From positions 1-34,766 of the forward strand of contig JADFGC010000006.1 in the NCBI GenBank assembly GCA_022567895.1: a stretch of DNA of 34,766 bases. Reading direction: 5' to 3'. The position numbers and the translations under genes were made by a program. Positions 8,468 through 17,187 of the stretch are shown in pieces. Below the pieces are notes generated by a model. It saw only the letters and a program-made list of their open reading frames with translations. It had not been told where the DNA came from and did no database searches. The DNA comes from DRGT01 sp022567895 (GTDB lineage Archaea > Thermoproteota > Nitrososphaeria > Nitrososphaerales > Nitrosopumilaceae). Numbering within the stretch: the first letter of the stretch is position 1; the number at the start of each line of letters is the position of its first letter.

Positions 8468-9730
8468 TTGCATTGGAAAGAAACTCTGCCTGATTGGTAT
8501 GTAAAAAAATATGGTTACCAACCCTGTGTAAATATTGGAACTGCAGGACATGTAGATCATGGGAAAACAACTCTAATTCAATCACTTACAGGAGTATGGA
8601 CAAGTGTTCATAGTCAAGAGCTAAAGCGTGGTATTACCATTAGAGTAGGTTATTCTGATGCAGCATTTTACAAATGCAAAAGTTGTGAAGAACCATTAGG
8701 ATACTCTACAACTCCAAAATGTCCCAATTGTGGAAAAGAAAGTGAATTATCAAGAGTAGTGAGTTTTGTTGATAGTCCTGGACACGAAAGTTTGATGGCA
8801 AACATGTTATCTGGTTCTGCATTAATGGATGGTGCTTTACTAGTTATTGCAGCAAATGAAAAAGTTCCTAAACCTCAAACGAAAGAACACTTGCTTGCAC
8901 TTGAAACTCTAGGAATTAAACAAATTGTTCTTTTACAAAACAAAATTGATTTGGTTTCATACAAAGATGCAATGGCAAACTATTCTGATATTACAAAATT
9001 TGTAAAAGGAACAAATGCCGCTAAATCTCCTATTATACCAATATCATCTCAATCTGGTCTTAATATTGATGCTTTAATCGGAGCTATTGAATCAAACATT
9101 AAAACACCAACACGAGACGAATCCAAAGATGCAGTAATGCATGTGTTACGTTCCTTTGATGTTAACAAACCTGGTTCGAAAATAAAAGATATGAAGGGTG
9201 GTGTAATTGGAGGAAGTCTTACACAAGGAACATTTGCTGTTGGAGATGAAATAGAAATTAAACCAGGACTATTAAATGAAAAAAAGAAAATCTATGAGCC
9301 ATTACAAACAAAAATTGCTTCTTTAGGAACTGGCGCAGGAATAGTTGACTCTGTAAAACCAGGTGGTCTTGTGGCAATTGGAACAAAACTTGATCCAACC
9401 ATGACAAGAAGTGATTCATTTATTGGCTCAGTAATTGGTAAACCTGGAACACTTCCAGAAACTTTGTCACAAGTAAAACTTGATATCAACTTATTTGATT
9501 CAGCTGTAGGTACCACAGGTGAAACAAAAGTTTTACCAATTCAAAATGGCGAATTATTAAGACTAAATATTGGCACAGCTCCTGTGCTTTCTAAAGTAAG
9601 CAATGTAAAATCTAATAAAATTCAAGTAGAATTAAGAAGACCAGTATGTATCTTTGAAGGTGAAAATGTAGCAATTAGTAGAAGAATTGCAGAAAGATGG
9701 AGATTAATTGGAGCAGGAATAGTTGGTTGA
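8468..9730 (+). CDS. eif2g: Translation initiation factor aIF2 subunit gamma
   Basis: GTP-binding core of the aIF2 heterotrimer that brings initiator Met-tRNA to the small subunit. 420 residues. G1 GHVDHGKTT (27-35), switch I around RGITIRVGY, G3 DSPGHE (102-107), G4 NKID (158-161) and G5 SSQSG. The aIF2-gamma zinc knuckle is present (C70, C73, C85, C88). Two beta-barrel domains follow. The TTG at 8468 (MHWKETLPDW) is the only start between an in-frame stop at 8462 and the conserved core. The end overlaps the PIN gene by 8 bases. aIF2-alpha is encoded at 12997-13800 on the other strand; the beta subunit is not in the window. Confidence 0.97.
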   Translation: MHWKETLPDWYVKKYGYQPCVNIGTAGHVDHGKTTLIQSLTGVWTSVHSQELKRGITIRVGYSDAAFYKCKSCEEPLGYSTTPKCPNCGKESELSRVVSFVDSPGHESLMANMLSGSALMDGALLVIAANEKVPKPQTKEHLLALETLGIKQIVLLQNKIDLVSYKDAMANYSDITKFVKGTNAAKSPIIPISSQSGLNIDALIGAIESNIKTPTRDESKDAVMHVLRSFDVNKPGSKIKDMKGGVIGGSLTQGTFAVGDEIEIKPGLLNEKKKIYEPLQTKIASLGTGAGIVDSVKPGGLVAIGTKLDPTMTRSDSFIGSVIGKPGTLPETLSQVKLDINLFDSAVGTTGETKVLPIQNGELLRLNIGTAPVLSKVSNVKSNKIQVELRRPVCIFEGENVAISRRIAERWRLIGAGIVG

Positions 9731-10091
9731 TGTTATTTGTGATACAAGTTTTCTAATTCATCTAGCTACCAAAAAAATTAAAAATATTGATAATCTTGAA
9801 ACAGAAATTGGACAAATTAACTTCGTTATTCCTGACACAGTAAAGAATGAACTTGAAAAACTTTGCACCAATGAAAATAAGAAACTTGAAGCAAAGGCTA
9901 CTCTGAATTTTATAAAAAATCTACGTACAATTCCAATTTCAGGAAATTATGCTGATGATGCCCTAGTCTCATATGTAAAAGAACACGGTGGGATGATCGC
10001 AACAATGGATAAAGAATTAAAAAATAAAGCAAAATCACTTGGATCCAGTATAATCACATTTTCTAGTGATAGGATCATTTTAGATTCCTAG
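9723..10091 (+). CDS. PIN-domain ribonuclease, Fcf1/Utp24-like
   Basis: 122-residue PIN domain, a metal-dependent nuclease fold. The acidic residues D7 (CDTSFLI), E43 (KNELEKL), D79 (ADDALV) and D96 (TMDKEL) sit at the usual four positions. The last block, GMIATMDKELKNKAK, is characteristic of the archaeal PIN proteins encoded after aIF2-gamma and related to eukaryotic Fcf1. Those are implicated in rRNA processing. The TTG start lies inside aIF2-gamma (8-base overlap), suggesting translational coupling. No antitoxin gene is adjacent, so a VapC toxin is less likely. Confidence 0.85.
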   Translation: MVDVICDTSFLIHLATKKIKNIDNLETEIGQINFVIPDTVKNELEKLCTNENKKLEAKATLNFIKNLRTIPISGNYADDALVSYVKEHGGMIATMDKELKNKAKSLGSSIITFSSDRIILDS

Positions 10092-10126
10092 AAAAATTTA
10101 ACTTACCAATAAAAAATCAATACCCC

Positions 10127-10582
10127 ATGACCGGTTTAGAATTAAAAAGTTCTTCATTTTCTGATGGGGATGAAATCCCAAAAAAATATGGATATAAACA
10201 TGGTAATGAAAATCCACCTCTCTCAATTAATGGAATCACATCAGAAACAAAGTCACTTGCATTAATAATGGATGATCCTGATGCTAAAGCTGCTGTTGGA
10301 AAAATATGGGTACATTGGGTAATTTGTAATATTGATCCTAATACTACTGAAATACCCGAATCATATTCATTGCAAAATATAATAAATGGAAAAAATGATT
10401 TTGGTGAATTAGGTTATGGTGGCCCTGCACCTCCAGACAAAAGACATACCTATATTTTCAAACTTTATGCTTTGGATACAAAACTAGATTTACAAAATGG
10501 GGTCACAAAAGATCAAGTAGAAAATGCTATGGAAGGTCATATTTTAGAACAAGCGATTCTTAAAGGAACATACGCTCCATGA
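10127..10582 (+). CDS. PEBP / YbhB-YbcL family protein (Raf-kinase-inhibitor-like)
   Basis: 151-residue phosphatidylethanolamine-binding-protein fold. The ligand pocket motifs are all present: DDPDA (49-53), VHW (62-64), GYGGPAPP (96-103) and the following histidine H107. Biological role in archaea is not established. ATG start at 10127; an AT-rich box near 10093-10100 could be its promoter. It stands between the S6e/aIF2-gamma/PIN cluster and aglB with no functional link visible. Confidence 0.92.
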   Translation: MTGLELKSSSFSDGDEIPKKYGYKHGNENPPLSINGITSETKSLALIMDDPDAKAAVGKIWVHWVICNIDPNTTEIPESYSLQNIINGKNDFGELGYGGPAPPDKRHTYIFKLYALDTKLDLQNGVTKDQVENAMEGHILEQAILKGTYAP

Positions 10583-10673
10583 TATGAAAACATCTGTTTA
10601 AAAAACCACAACTAAAAATATTCAAAAACTTCTTACAAAAGAGTAATAAGCAATCTTAAATCACACACGATAA

Positions 10674-12845
10674 TTGAAATCTGATTTAAAATTATTCTCT
10701 ACAGGAAAATTTGATTTTCGATTAAATCATCTTTTGATTATCGGAATCCTTGTAATCAGTTTTTCAATATCATTTTTGATTAGATTTCAACCAGCAGAAT
10801 TCGGTTACGAATTAAATGAATTCGATCCATATTTTAATTTTCGAGCAACTGAATACATTGTAGAAAATGGATTAGTAGCATATTTTGACTGGCACGATGA
10901 TATGAGCTGGCATCCAATTGGACGAGATGTTTCTGCGTCTTCACAAGTTATGTTACATATTACTACTGCAAGTCTGTATCAAATTTTTGGTGGTTCATCA
11001 AGTCTTTATGACTTTGCAATAATATTTCCTGTAGTTATTGGCTCATTAACTACTGTTGTTATTTTTGCATTAGTTAGAGTTATTGGTGGTACAACTGCAG
11101 GACTTTTTTCATCATTATTTTTTGCAGTTTCAGTGCCAATAATCATTCGTGGAAATCTTGGCTGGTTAAAATCAGAGCCATTAGGACTATTTTTTGGTCT
11201 TTTAGGAACCTACTTGTTTCTAAGTGCCATAAAATCCGATAATAAAAAACATGCTTTAATGAAACTTGTAGGAGGAGGAATAATTTTTGCATTCGGACTC
11301 GCCTCATGGGGCGGAATTCAATTTTTCATAATTCCTCTAGGATTATTTTTCTTAGCTTTACCATTTGTAAGAAAAGATCACAGATTTTTAATTTGGGCAA
11401 TACCTGTTTTTACTTTTACTCTGTTGATAACAACTCTTTCTTTTGAACGGCCAGGAGCAAATTTTGTTTTTGGCATGGGAGGATTTACGTTAATAGGCTC
11501 CTCAGCATTTTTGATAGCTTGCATCATTATTCAGAAAATCAGTAAAGAGGAAAAGAAATTACGAAATGTACTTTATTTTTTGGGTGGAACAATAATTTCT
11601 GGCATTGTTTTAATATTTGCTAATGCAAGCTCACCATTCATAGGACTTCCATCATTCCGATATCTTAATGCAATTAACCCATTTCTTACAACAACTAATC
11701 CATTAGTAGATTCAGTTGCAGAACATGCTACAACAACCACCGCCCAATCTTTCTTCTTTCTTTCTATTTTTATGATATTTGGTGGAATTGGTGTTTGGTT
11801 AATTTTACGAAATAAAACAAATCAAGATACATCTTCTCTAAAAATTGAAAATGATATGATTATCTTTACTTTACTAATTGGATTAATTGGTGTTTATGTA
11901 AGTTCGGCTTTTGTACGATTAGAAGTATTTGCATCAATTTCTGTAATTATATTATCCTCTATTGGATTAGCAATTTTAACAAATAAATTTTTTAACTCTT
12001 CAAACCAATCACAGAAAAAACTTTTCAAACCGACGAGAACTATTACGAAGATTTCATTTGTAGCAATAATTGTTGTTCTGTTTATGTTACCAACAATATT
12101 GCCTGCCAACGGAAATTGGATTAATTCTGCAAAAGCTCCTCTTACCATTTTAAACGGAGGGACATCGTTTGGTATAGCTACTAATGATTGGCTTGACGCT
12201 TTAGAATGGATAAAGACTAACACCCCAAAAGATGCTGTAATTGCCTCTTGGTGGGATTATGGATATTGGATTTCAACTATGGGTGAAAGAAAATCCTTGG
12301 CTGATAACTCAACAATGGATAGTAAACGAATTCAAAATATTGCAAAAATGTTACTTAGTGAGCCTGATCAAGCATGGAAAATGTTACAAGAAATGGATGC
12401 AGATTATGTTCTTATTTTTATTTCATTACAGAAAATTGTGACAGAACCTCAAGATCTTTATATTTTAGGGGGAGGTGGTGATGAAAGCAAAAAACAATGG
12501 TTTATGCGAATAGCTGAAGAACCACTCTCACAATATTTGCTTAGTGATGGAATTAGTGGAACAGATTATTTTTGGAACAATACAGTTTTAGGAAAAATGA
12601 CTCCTTTTTCTCTATTAGGATATGCTGAAGCTGGTTCAAATAGAGTCTTAACAGATTACACACCAGGTTCCTTGGGAATTTATGTTAAAGACATAAAATA
12701 TCCTGAAAATAGTGATGGACCTTTACGATTAGTGTATTCATCAACTTCTTTTGAAGATGAAAGTACTGGACCAATACTAGGCATATTTATTTATGAAATT
12801 AACAAAGATTACAATCCTGACTTGATTACAGTAAAAAGTAATTAG
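10674..12845 (+). CDS. aglB: Oligosaccharyltransferase AglB (STT3 family)
   Basis: Transfers lipid-linked glycans to Asn-X-Ser/Thr sites of exported proteins such as the S-layer. 723 residues. The N-terminal two thirds consist of about a dozen membrane helices. The first external loop contains the acidic motif EFDPYFNFR (49-57), and WHPIGRD follows at 79-85. The family signature WWDYGYW is at 526-532, starting the soluble C-terminal domain. The start is TTG at 10674, giving a short cytosolic tail before the first helix at about 19. The final four bases overlap the end of nop10 on the other strand. Confidence 0.95.
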   Translation: MKSDLKLFSTGKFDFRLNHLLIIGILVISFSISFLIRFQPAEFGYELNEFDPYFNFRATEYIVENGLVAYFDWHDDMSWHPIGRDVSASSQVMLHITTASLYQIFGGSSSLYDFAIIFPVVIGSLTTVVIFALVRVIGGTTAGLFSSLFFAVSVPIIIRGNLGWLKSEPLGLFFGLLGTYLFLSAIKSDNKKHALMKLVGGGIIFAFGLASWGGIQFFIIPLGLFFLALPFVRKDHRFLIWAIPVFTFTLLITTLSFERPGANFVFGMGGFTLIGSSAFLIACIIIQKISKEEKKLRNVLYFLGGTIISGIVLIFANASSPFIGLPSFRYLNAINPFLTTTNPLVDSVAEHATTTTAQSFFFLSIFMIFGGIGVWLILRNKTNQDTSSLKIENDMIIFTLLIGLIGVYVSSAFVRLEVFASISVIILSSIGLAILTNKFFNSSNQSQKKLFKPTRTITKISFVAIIVVLFMLPTILPANGNWINSAKAPLTILNGGTSFGIATNDWLDALEWIKTNTPKDAVIASWWDYGYWISTMGERKSLADNSTMDSKRIQNIAKMLLSEPDQAWKMLQEMDADYVLIFISLQKIVTEPQDLYILGGGGDESKKQWFMRIAEEPLSQYLLSDGISGTDYFWNNTVLGKMTPFSLLGYAEAGSNRVLTDYTPGSLGIYVKDIKYPENSDGPLRLVYSSTSFEDESTGPILGIFIYEINKDYNPDLITVKSN

Positions 12846-12997
12846 TTGTATCTTTCTGCAAGTCTATAACGAATATACTTATCATCCGGTGAAAATTTTG
12901 CTGGATGTGCAGAAATTGTTTCATGTTTACAGCTAGGACACTTTAATTTCAAAGTATATTTTTCACATTCATTACATTTTCTTAATTGGAACCGCAT
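12842..12997 (-). CDS. nop10: H/ACA RNP protein Nop10
   Basis: 51-residue core protein of box H/ACA ribonucleoprotein particles that guide rRNA pseudouridylation, acting with Cbf5, Gar1 and L7Ae. Begins MRFQLRKCNECEKYTLK. Zinc ligands C8, C11, C20 and C23, then the conserved HPAKFSPDDKY segment (31-41) and an Arg-rich C-terminal helix. Length and order match archaeal Nop10. The ATG overlaps the aIF2-alpha stop by one base (TAATG), so it is co-translated with that gene, a common archaeal arrangement. The last four bases overlap aglB convergently. Confidence 0.93.
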   Translation of the reverse strand: MRFQLRKCNECEKYTLKLKCPSCKHETISAHPAKFSPDDKYIRYRLAERYN

Positions 12998-13800
12998 TAA
13001 CTTTCACGTATTTTCTTTGACTCTTCTCTAGTAAACTTGAATGTACCCTTTTTCTTTTCTATAGTTTGTTGGATGTCTTCAAGAACTGGTTTCATAATTT
13101 TTTCAGCTAATTTAAAATCTTGAGCTGTAACCGCTAACCTATATTTTGGTGCACCTAAGTAAGTAATTTGAATATTTTTACCGTTTTCATCTTTCATGAC
13201 ATCCAAAAGTGTATTTTTAATAATTTCTACTCCATCAGACATTTTGTTAGAAATTTCTAAAACACCTCTTATTTCTACGGATGGCAATTTCATTTTAGAA
13301 CTTATTTCTTCTAAAGCAGAAACTGCTTTTTTTGGAACTTTTAATTCTTCAATTACAGATATTCCATTTCTTGCAATATCCATAAAGGCATCATAAATTG
13401 AATCATATTTTGAATAAAGTGCATCTTCTAACTTTTCTATATCTCCTGTTGATAATTTTGCTTTTTCTTGAACTTTTTTAATTAACGTACTTCCTTTTTC
13501 ATGTCGCTTTACTTCCAGTAATTTTTTCTTTTTTTGATCAGTTGAAACCTGTTTTAATGATAAATCGATATCAGTTCTTTCTAGTCTTACTTTTTTTACA
13601 AGAAGAACTTTTTTCTCTCCTTCTTTTACATATCTTCCAACAGATCTAATCCATCCGGGTGCAATTTCAGAAACATGCAAAAATCCTTGCAAACCATCGT
13701 ATTCATCAAGGCTAACATATGCTCCATGATCCATAATTTTAGTAACAGTTGCAATAACAATCTCTCCTTGTTCAGGCAATTCTTCTACTTTAGTTGACAT
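12997..13800 (-). CDS. eif2a: Translation initiation factor aIF2 subunit alpha
   Basis: Subunit of the aIF2 heterotrimer that strengthens Met-tRNAi binding. 267 residues. An N-terminal S1 RNA-binding domain (about 9-85) has GEIVIATVTKIMDHGAYVSL and the FLHVSEIAPGW block. A helical middle domain and a C-terminal alpha/beta domain follow (ITYLGAPKYRLAVTAQDFKLAE). ATG start at 13800. A minus-strand AT-rich box at 13821-13830, centred 25 bases upstream, suggests a leaderless mRNA. First gene of a two-gene unit with nop10. Confidence 0.96.
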   Translation of the reverse strand: MSTKVEELPEQGEIVIATVTKIMDHGAYVSLDEYDGLQGFLHVSEIAPGWIRSVGRYVKEGEKKVLLVKKVRLERTDIDLSLKQVSTDQKKKKLLEVKRHEKGSTLIKKVQEKAKLSTGDIEKLEDALYSKYDSIYDAFMDIARNGISVIEELKVPKKAVSALEEISSKMKLPSVEIRGVLEISNKMSDGVEIIKNTLLDVMKDENGKNIQITYLGAPKYRLAVTAQDFKLAEKIMKPVLEDIQQTIEKKKGTFKFTREESKKIRES

Positions 13801-13820
13801 TGCTCTAGGTTTTGCGATGT

Positions 13821-13830
13821 GTAATTTAAT
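13821..13830 (-). promoter_or_regulatory. Probable TATA box of the aIF2-alpha/nop10 unit
   Basis: Minus-strand ATTAAATTAC, centred about 25 bases from the ATG at 13800. By-eye prediction. Confidence 0.45.
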
Positions 13831-13838
13831 GTTGCTGA

Positions 13839-14372
13839 CTAGAAATCAATTCCTTTTTTTGCTTTAACTCCCTTTTGAAATGGATGTTTTATTTCCTTCA
13901 TCTCAGTAACAAGGTCAGCTAACTCAATGATTTCAGGCATTGCATAATTTCCAGTAAGAACTAGATTAAGTCGTGGAGGCTTTGTTTTTATTAAATCTAA
14001 AACGTCATTAACATCAATTAATCCTAGATTTATCGCATAATTTACTTCATCTAAAATTATTATATCATATTTTCCAGACTGGATTTTTTCTTTACAAATA
14101 TTGATTGCATCTTTTGCTGCTTTTTCATGTTCTTCTTTTGGACTAGTGTCATCTATTATTCCAACAAAGCCCTTTCCAGCAGCTATTAGCTCAAATTCTG
14201 GCTCTAATCTTTTTGACGAATCCATTTCGCCATAATGCCATGAACCCTTGATAAACTGAATCATGCAAATTTTATGATTATATCCAACTGCTCTTAATGC
14301 CATTCCTAATGATGCAGTAGTTTTTCCTTTTCCTCCTCCAGTGTAGACTATAACTAAACCATCTTTTTCCAT
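13839..14372 (-). CDS. cobO: Cob(I)yrinic acid a,c-diamide adenosyltransferase
   Basis: Adds the 5'-deoxyadenosyl group to the cobalt of corrinoids. CobA/CobO/BtuR family, 177 residues. P-loop GGGKGKTT at 12-19 and family blocks MALRAVGY, MIQFIKGSW and IILDEVNYAI. The C-terminus is typical (LVTEMKEIKHPFQKGVKAKKGIDF-like, seen at about 154-177). ATG at 14372; an AT-rich box at 14410-14420 lies about 43 bases upstream, giving a leader of roughly 17 bases. It is divergent from cbiA, the amidating enzyme that acts just before it in the pathway. Confidence 0.95.
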   Translation of the reverse strand: MEKDGLVIVYTGGGKGKTTASLGMALRAVGYNHKICMIQFIKGSWHYGEMDSSKRLEPEFELIAAGKGFVGIIDDTSPKEEHEKAAKDAINICKEKIQSGKYDIIILDEVNYAINLGLIDVNDVLDLIKTKPPRLNLVLTGNYAMPEIIELADLVTEMKEIKHPFQKGVKAKKGIDF

Positions 14373-14409
14373 ATTGAAAGTTCAAAAAGACTAACTAAAA
14401 AGATTGAGA

Positions 14410-14420
14410 AAATTTTTAAG
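14410..14420 (-). promoter_or_regulatory. Probable TATA box of cobO
   Basis: Minus-strand CTTAAAAATTT in the 93-base region between the divergent cobO and cbiA starts. No cobalamin riboswitch-like structure is evident between the box and either start. Confidence 0.4.
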
Positions 14421-14431
14421 ACAAAGAACCA

Positions 14432-14443
14432 TAATTTAAATAA
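14432..14443 (+). promoter_or_regulatory. Probable TATA box of cbiA
   Basis: TAATTTAAATAA, centred about 28 bases before the TTG at 14466. Expected transcription start coincides with the start codon, which supports that TTG and a leaderless mRNA. Confidence 0.5.
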
Positions 14444-14465
14444 AAAACCGATCTATTGATGCGAA

Positions 14466-15821
14466 TTGAAAATTCCTAGATTGGTTATTTCTGGAGCAAC
14501 AAGCGGAGTTGGAAAAACAGTGATCACATGTGCGATAATCTATGGTATAAAAAAAAGGGGTTATTCAGTTCAACCATTTAAGGTTGGACCAGATTATATT
14601 GATCCTAGCTATCTTTCCTCAATTTCAAAAAATGATACAAGGAATCTTGATGCTTGGATAATGGGAAATCAGGAACTAATTACATCATTTACAAAAAGTT
14701 CGACTTCGGATTGTTCTATTATAGAAGGTGTAATGGGATATTATGATGGATTTTCAGGATTATCAAACTATTCAAGTACTCATCACGTAGCTTGTCTTCT
14801 AAAATCTCCTGTAATTCTAGTCTTAGATGCCAGTAAAACAGCACGTTCCATTGCTGCTACAGCACTAGGTTTTCAAAAATTCCACAAAAATTCACGAATT
14901 GTAGGTATAATTTTAAACAAACTAGGAAGTAAAAAACATGAAATTTTATGCAAACAAGCTTTACAATCATTAAAAATTCCAGTAGTTGGCTCTATTCCAA
15001 AAAATCCTGAACTCTTATTAGAATCAAGACATCTAGGATTAATTCCAGTCACTGAAAACAAATCAGTGAGAAACAAAATTCATTTAATTGCAAAAAAAAT
15101 TTCTGATTATATTGATATTGATAAATTAATTATGATCTGCAACAAGACTAGTTCAATTTCAAATCTCAAAAATAAAAAAATTAAAAAATCAAAAACTACA
15201 ATTGCCGTTGCACTAGATAACTCTTTTAATTTTTATTATCATGATAATTTAGAAGCATTAAAACGTGAAGGAGCTAAAATCAAATATTTTAGTCCTATAT
15301 CAGATCTAAAAATTTCTAATTGTGATGGAATCTACATTGGAGGTGGTTTTCCCGAAGTCTTAGGAAATTTATTACAAAAAAACCAAAAAATGAAAAAAAT
15401 GATCAAAAATTTAGCTGAAAAAGAAATCCCAATTTATGCTGAATGTGGAGGATTAATGTATCTTACAAAATCAATTGGTTATGGAAGCAAAAAATACACT
15501 ATGGTGGGTTTGTTTGATGCAGAAACAAAAATGACAAAAAAAATGACATTAAACTATACCGAGGGAAAAATAAAATCAAATTGTATTATCTCACCTAAAT
15601 CAAAAAATCTTAGAGGACATGAATTTCATTATTCAGAAATTAACACAATACCACGTGATTCTAAATTTGCATACAAGCTTTCGATTGGTAATGGGATAAA
15701 AAATAAACAAGATGGTTTTATGGAATATAACACTCTGGCTTCTTATGGACACCTATACTTTGATAGCTCGGATTATGCACAAAGATTTGTTGAAAATTGC
15801 GTTAGAATGTCAAGAAGATGA
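14466..15821 (+). CDS. cbiA: Cobyrinic acid a,c-diamide synthase
   Basis: ATP- and glutamine-dependent amidation of the a and c carboxylates of (cobalt) cobyrinic acid. 451 residues with two domains. N-terminal dethiobiotin-synthetase-like ATPase: P-loop GATSGVGKT at 10-18, KVGPDYIDPSYLS and EGVMGYYDG. C-terminal class I-like amidotransferase: IYIGGGFPEV, then YAECGGLMYL with nucleophile C327, and HEFHYSE. The TTG start is forced by an in-frame TGA at 14457 and supported by the TATA box at 14432-14443. It converges with cbiC, with three bases between the stops. Confidence 0.95.
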   Translation: MKIPRLVISGATSGVGKTVITCAIIYGIKKRGYSVQPFKVGPDYIDPSYLSSISKNDTRNLDAWIMGNQELITSFTKSSTSDCSIIEGVMGYYDGFSGLSNYSSTHHVACLLKSPVILVLDASKTARSIAATALGFQKFHKNSRIVGIILNKLGSKKHEILCKQALQSLKIPVVGSIPKNPELLLESRHLGLIPVTENKSVRNKIHLIAKKISDYIDIDKLIMICNKTSSISNLKNKKIKKSKTTIAVALDNSFNFYYHDNLEALKREGAKIKYFSPISDLKISNCDGIYIGGGFPEVLGNLLQKNQKMKKMIKNLAEKEIPIYAECGGLMYLTKSIGYGSKKYTMVGLFDAETKMTKKMTLNYTEGKIKSNCIISPKSKNLRGHEFHYSEINTIPRDSKFAYKLSIGNGIKNKQDGFMEYNTLASYGHLYFDSSDYAQRFVENCVRMSRR

Positions 15822-15824
15822 TTT

Positions 15825-16445
15825 CTAAATTAGCTTGTATAGTGCATTAACTATTGCAGCTGCGGAGGGACTTCCCCCCTTTCGACCCTTGTTTGTGATG
15901 AAAGGAACGTCCATTTTTGCTAATTCTTCCTTTGATTCAGCAGCTGAAATAAAGCCTACAGGCATACCTATCACAAGAGCAGGTTTTACCGCCTTTTCTT
16001 TAATCATCTGAATAACCTCAAGCAGGGCAGTAGGTGCATTTCCAACAACTACTATTCCCCCATCAATGTCTGATGAGGCCATTCTCATTGACATTTGAGA
16101 TTTTGTTTTGTTTTCTTTTTGTGCTTGTAAAACAATCTCAGAATCAGAAATCTTACAAATAATATTATTGCCAAATTCTTTAACTCGTTGTTTGTTTATC
16201 AAACCAACAACACCATTCACATCAACTATAATGCTACGGCCAGTTTTGAGTGCATTTAGCCCGTTTTCAATTGCATCATTATGAAAAATTATTGAATTAT
16301 TTCTTGCAAAATCAAAATCAGCTGTTGAATGAATTACTCTTCTAACTATTGGCCACTCTTTTTCATTATAATTATGTGCGCCAATTTCATTTTCAATAAC
16401 TTGCATACTTGCATCTTCAATTGATTGCCCTTTTTCAGTTAGCAT
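15825..16445 (-). CDS. cbiC: Cobalt-precorrin-8 methylmutase
   Basis: Moves the C-11 methyl group to C-12 to give cobyrinic acid. 206 residues from ATG 16445. Signature blocks: SSDIDGGIVVVGNAPTALLE, PALVIGMPVGFISAAESKE and the C-terminal TNKGRKGGSPSAAAIVNAL. An upstream in-frame TTG at 16469 would add eight residues (MNEQKRLR) but increases the overlap with cbiX to 35 bases. I prefer the ATG, which overlaps cbiX by 11 bases. Last gene of the cbiD-cbiG-cbiX-cbiC run. CbiX and CbiC are reported as fused proteins in some organisms, consistent with this tight coupling. Confidence 0.94.
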   Translation of the reverse strand: MLTEKGQSIEDASMQVIENEIGAHNYNEKEWPIVRRVIHSTADFDFARNNSIIFHNDAIENGLNALKTGRSIIVDVNGVVGLINKQRVKEFGNNIICKISDSEIVLQAQKENKTKSQMSMRMASSDIDGGIVVVGNAPTALLEVIQMIKEKAVKPALVIGMPVGFISAAESKEELAKMDVPFITNKGRKGGSPSAAAIVNALYKLI

Positions 16446-17187
16446 TCTCAACCTCTTTTGCTCGTTCAATAATCAAATCAATCATTTTTTCATCCGTACC
16501 AATATGTTTTGTTATCAATACTTTCTTTAAACTAGTTTTTTCAAGTGTAGGATTAAGATCTTCATAGATATCACGTTTCACATGAGCACCTTCATGAAGA
16601 AAATAAAACACTATTACTAACACCTTAGGATTATCTTTTTCACATTTTAAAATTCCTTGAGCAATGTTTGGTTCTTCAATTTCTAAAAAACAATGGCTAA
16701 CATTTCTGTATGTTTCTTTTAACCCATCTACTACATACTTTATAGAAAGTTGAGCATTAGGATCTTTACTCCCATGACCAATAATTAACACATCAACATC
16801 TTTCTTTGGTAAATTAATCTCATCAGTTTCAAGAGATGTAGTTACTCTACTATCTACTAATTCTATCATTGTTTTATGCATGGTCATTGGTTTTGTAATA
16901 ACAAATTTTACATCGGTATTAGCCTGAAATTTTATTGCATCATTAACAGCAGCTTTTACTTTCTTTCCAGGATATAGAAAATACGGAACAATAGTCAAGA
17001 AATCTACCTTACTTGCAAGCGATTTTTTAATGCCTTCTTCAATATATGGGGGTACAACTTCTAAAAAACAATAATTAGAAAATTCGTAGTTTCCCTTTTC
17101 TTTCACTCTTTTACAGATTAGATCAAGTTCATTCTTTACCTCTTTCTCCCTACTACCTCTATCAATCAAAAGTAATCCTCTCTTCAA
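16435..17187 (-). CDS. cbiX: CbiX-like sirohydrochlorin cobaltochelatase, two-half protein
   Basis: Inserts Co2+ into sirohydrochlorin, an early step of the cobalt-early corrin route. 250 residues built of two homologous chelatase halves (about 1-120 and 130-250). The second half keeps both expected metal/tetrapyrrole histidines, in IIGHGSKD and FLHEGAHVKRDI. In the first half the equivalent positions read LLIDRGSR and FLYPGKKVKA, so both histidines are replaced by basic residues. Activity probably resides in the C-terminal half. The TTG start at 17187 overlaps cbiG by four bases (TTGA). The substrate assignment rests on the cobalamin context, since ferrochelatase-like relatives exist. Confidence 0.88.
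   Translation of the reverse strand: MKRGLLLIDRGSREKEVKNELDLICKRVKEKGNYEFSNYCFLEVVPPYIEEGIKKSLASKVDFLTIVPYFLYPGKKVKAAVNDAIKFQANTDVKFVITKPMTMHKTMIELVDSRVTTSLETDEINLPKKDVDVLIIGHGSKDPNAQLSIKYVVDGLKETYRNVSHCFLEIEEPNIAQGILKCEKDNPKVLVIVFYFLHEGAHVKRDIYEDLNPTLEKTSLKKVLITKHIGTDEKMIDLIIERAKEVENAN

Noticed and set aside
9723..10091. VapC toxin of a toxin-antitoxin pair
   Set aside because: No antitoxin-sized gene is adjacent. The gene is coupled to aIF2-gamma and its motifs fit the Fcf1-like PIN group.
14373..14465. Possible cobalamin riboswitch between cobO and cbiA
   Set aside because: The region is AT-rich with two promoter-like boxes and too short for the large conserved riboswitch fold; no matching core was seen.
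16446..16469. TTG start of cbiC eight codons upstream
   Set aside because: It would increase the overlap with cbiX to 35 bases and add non-conserved residues; ATG 16445 is simpler. Not fully excluded.
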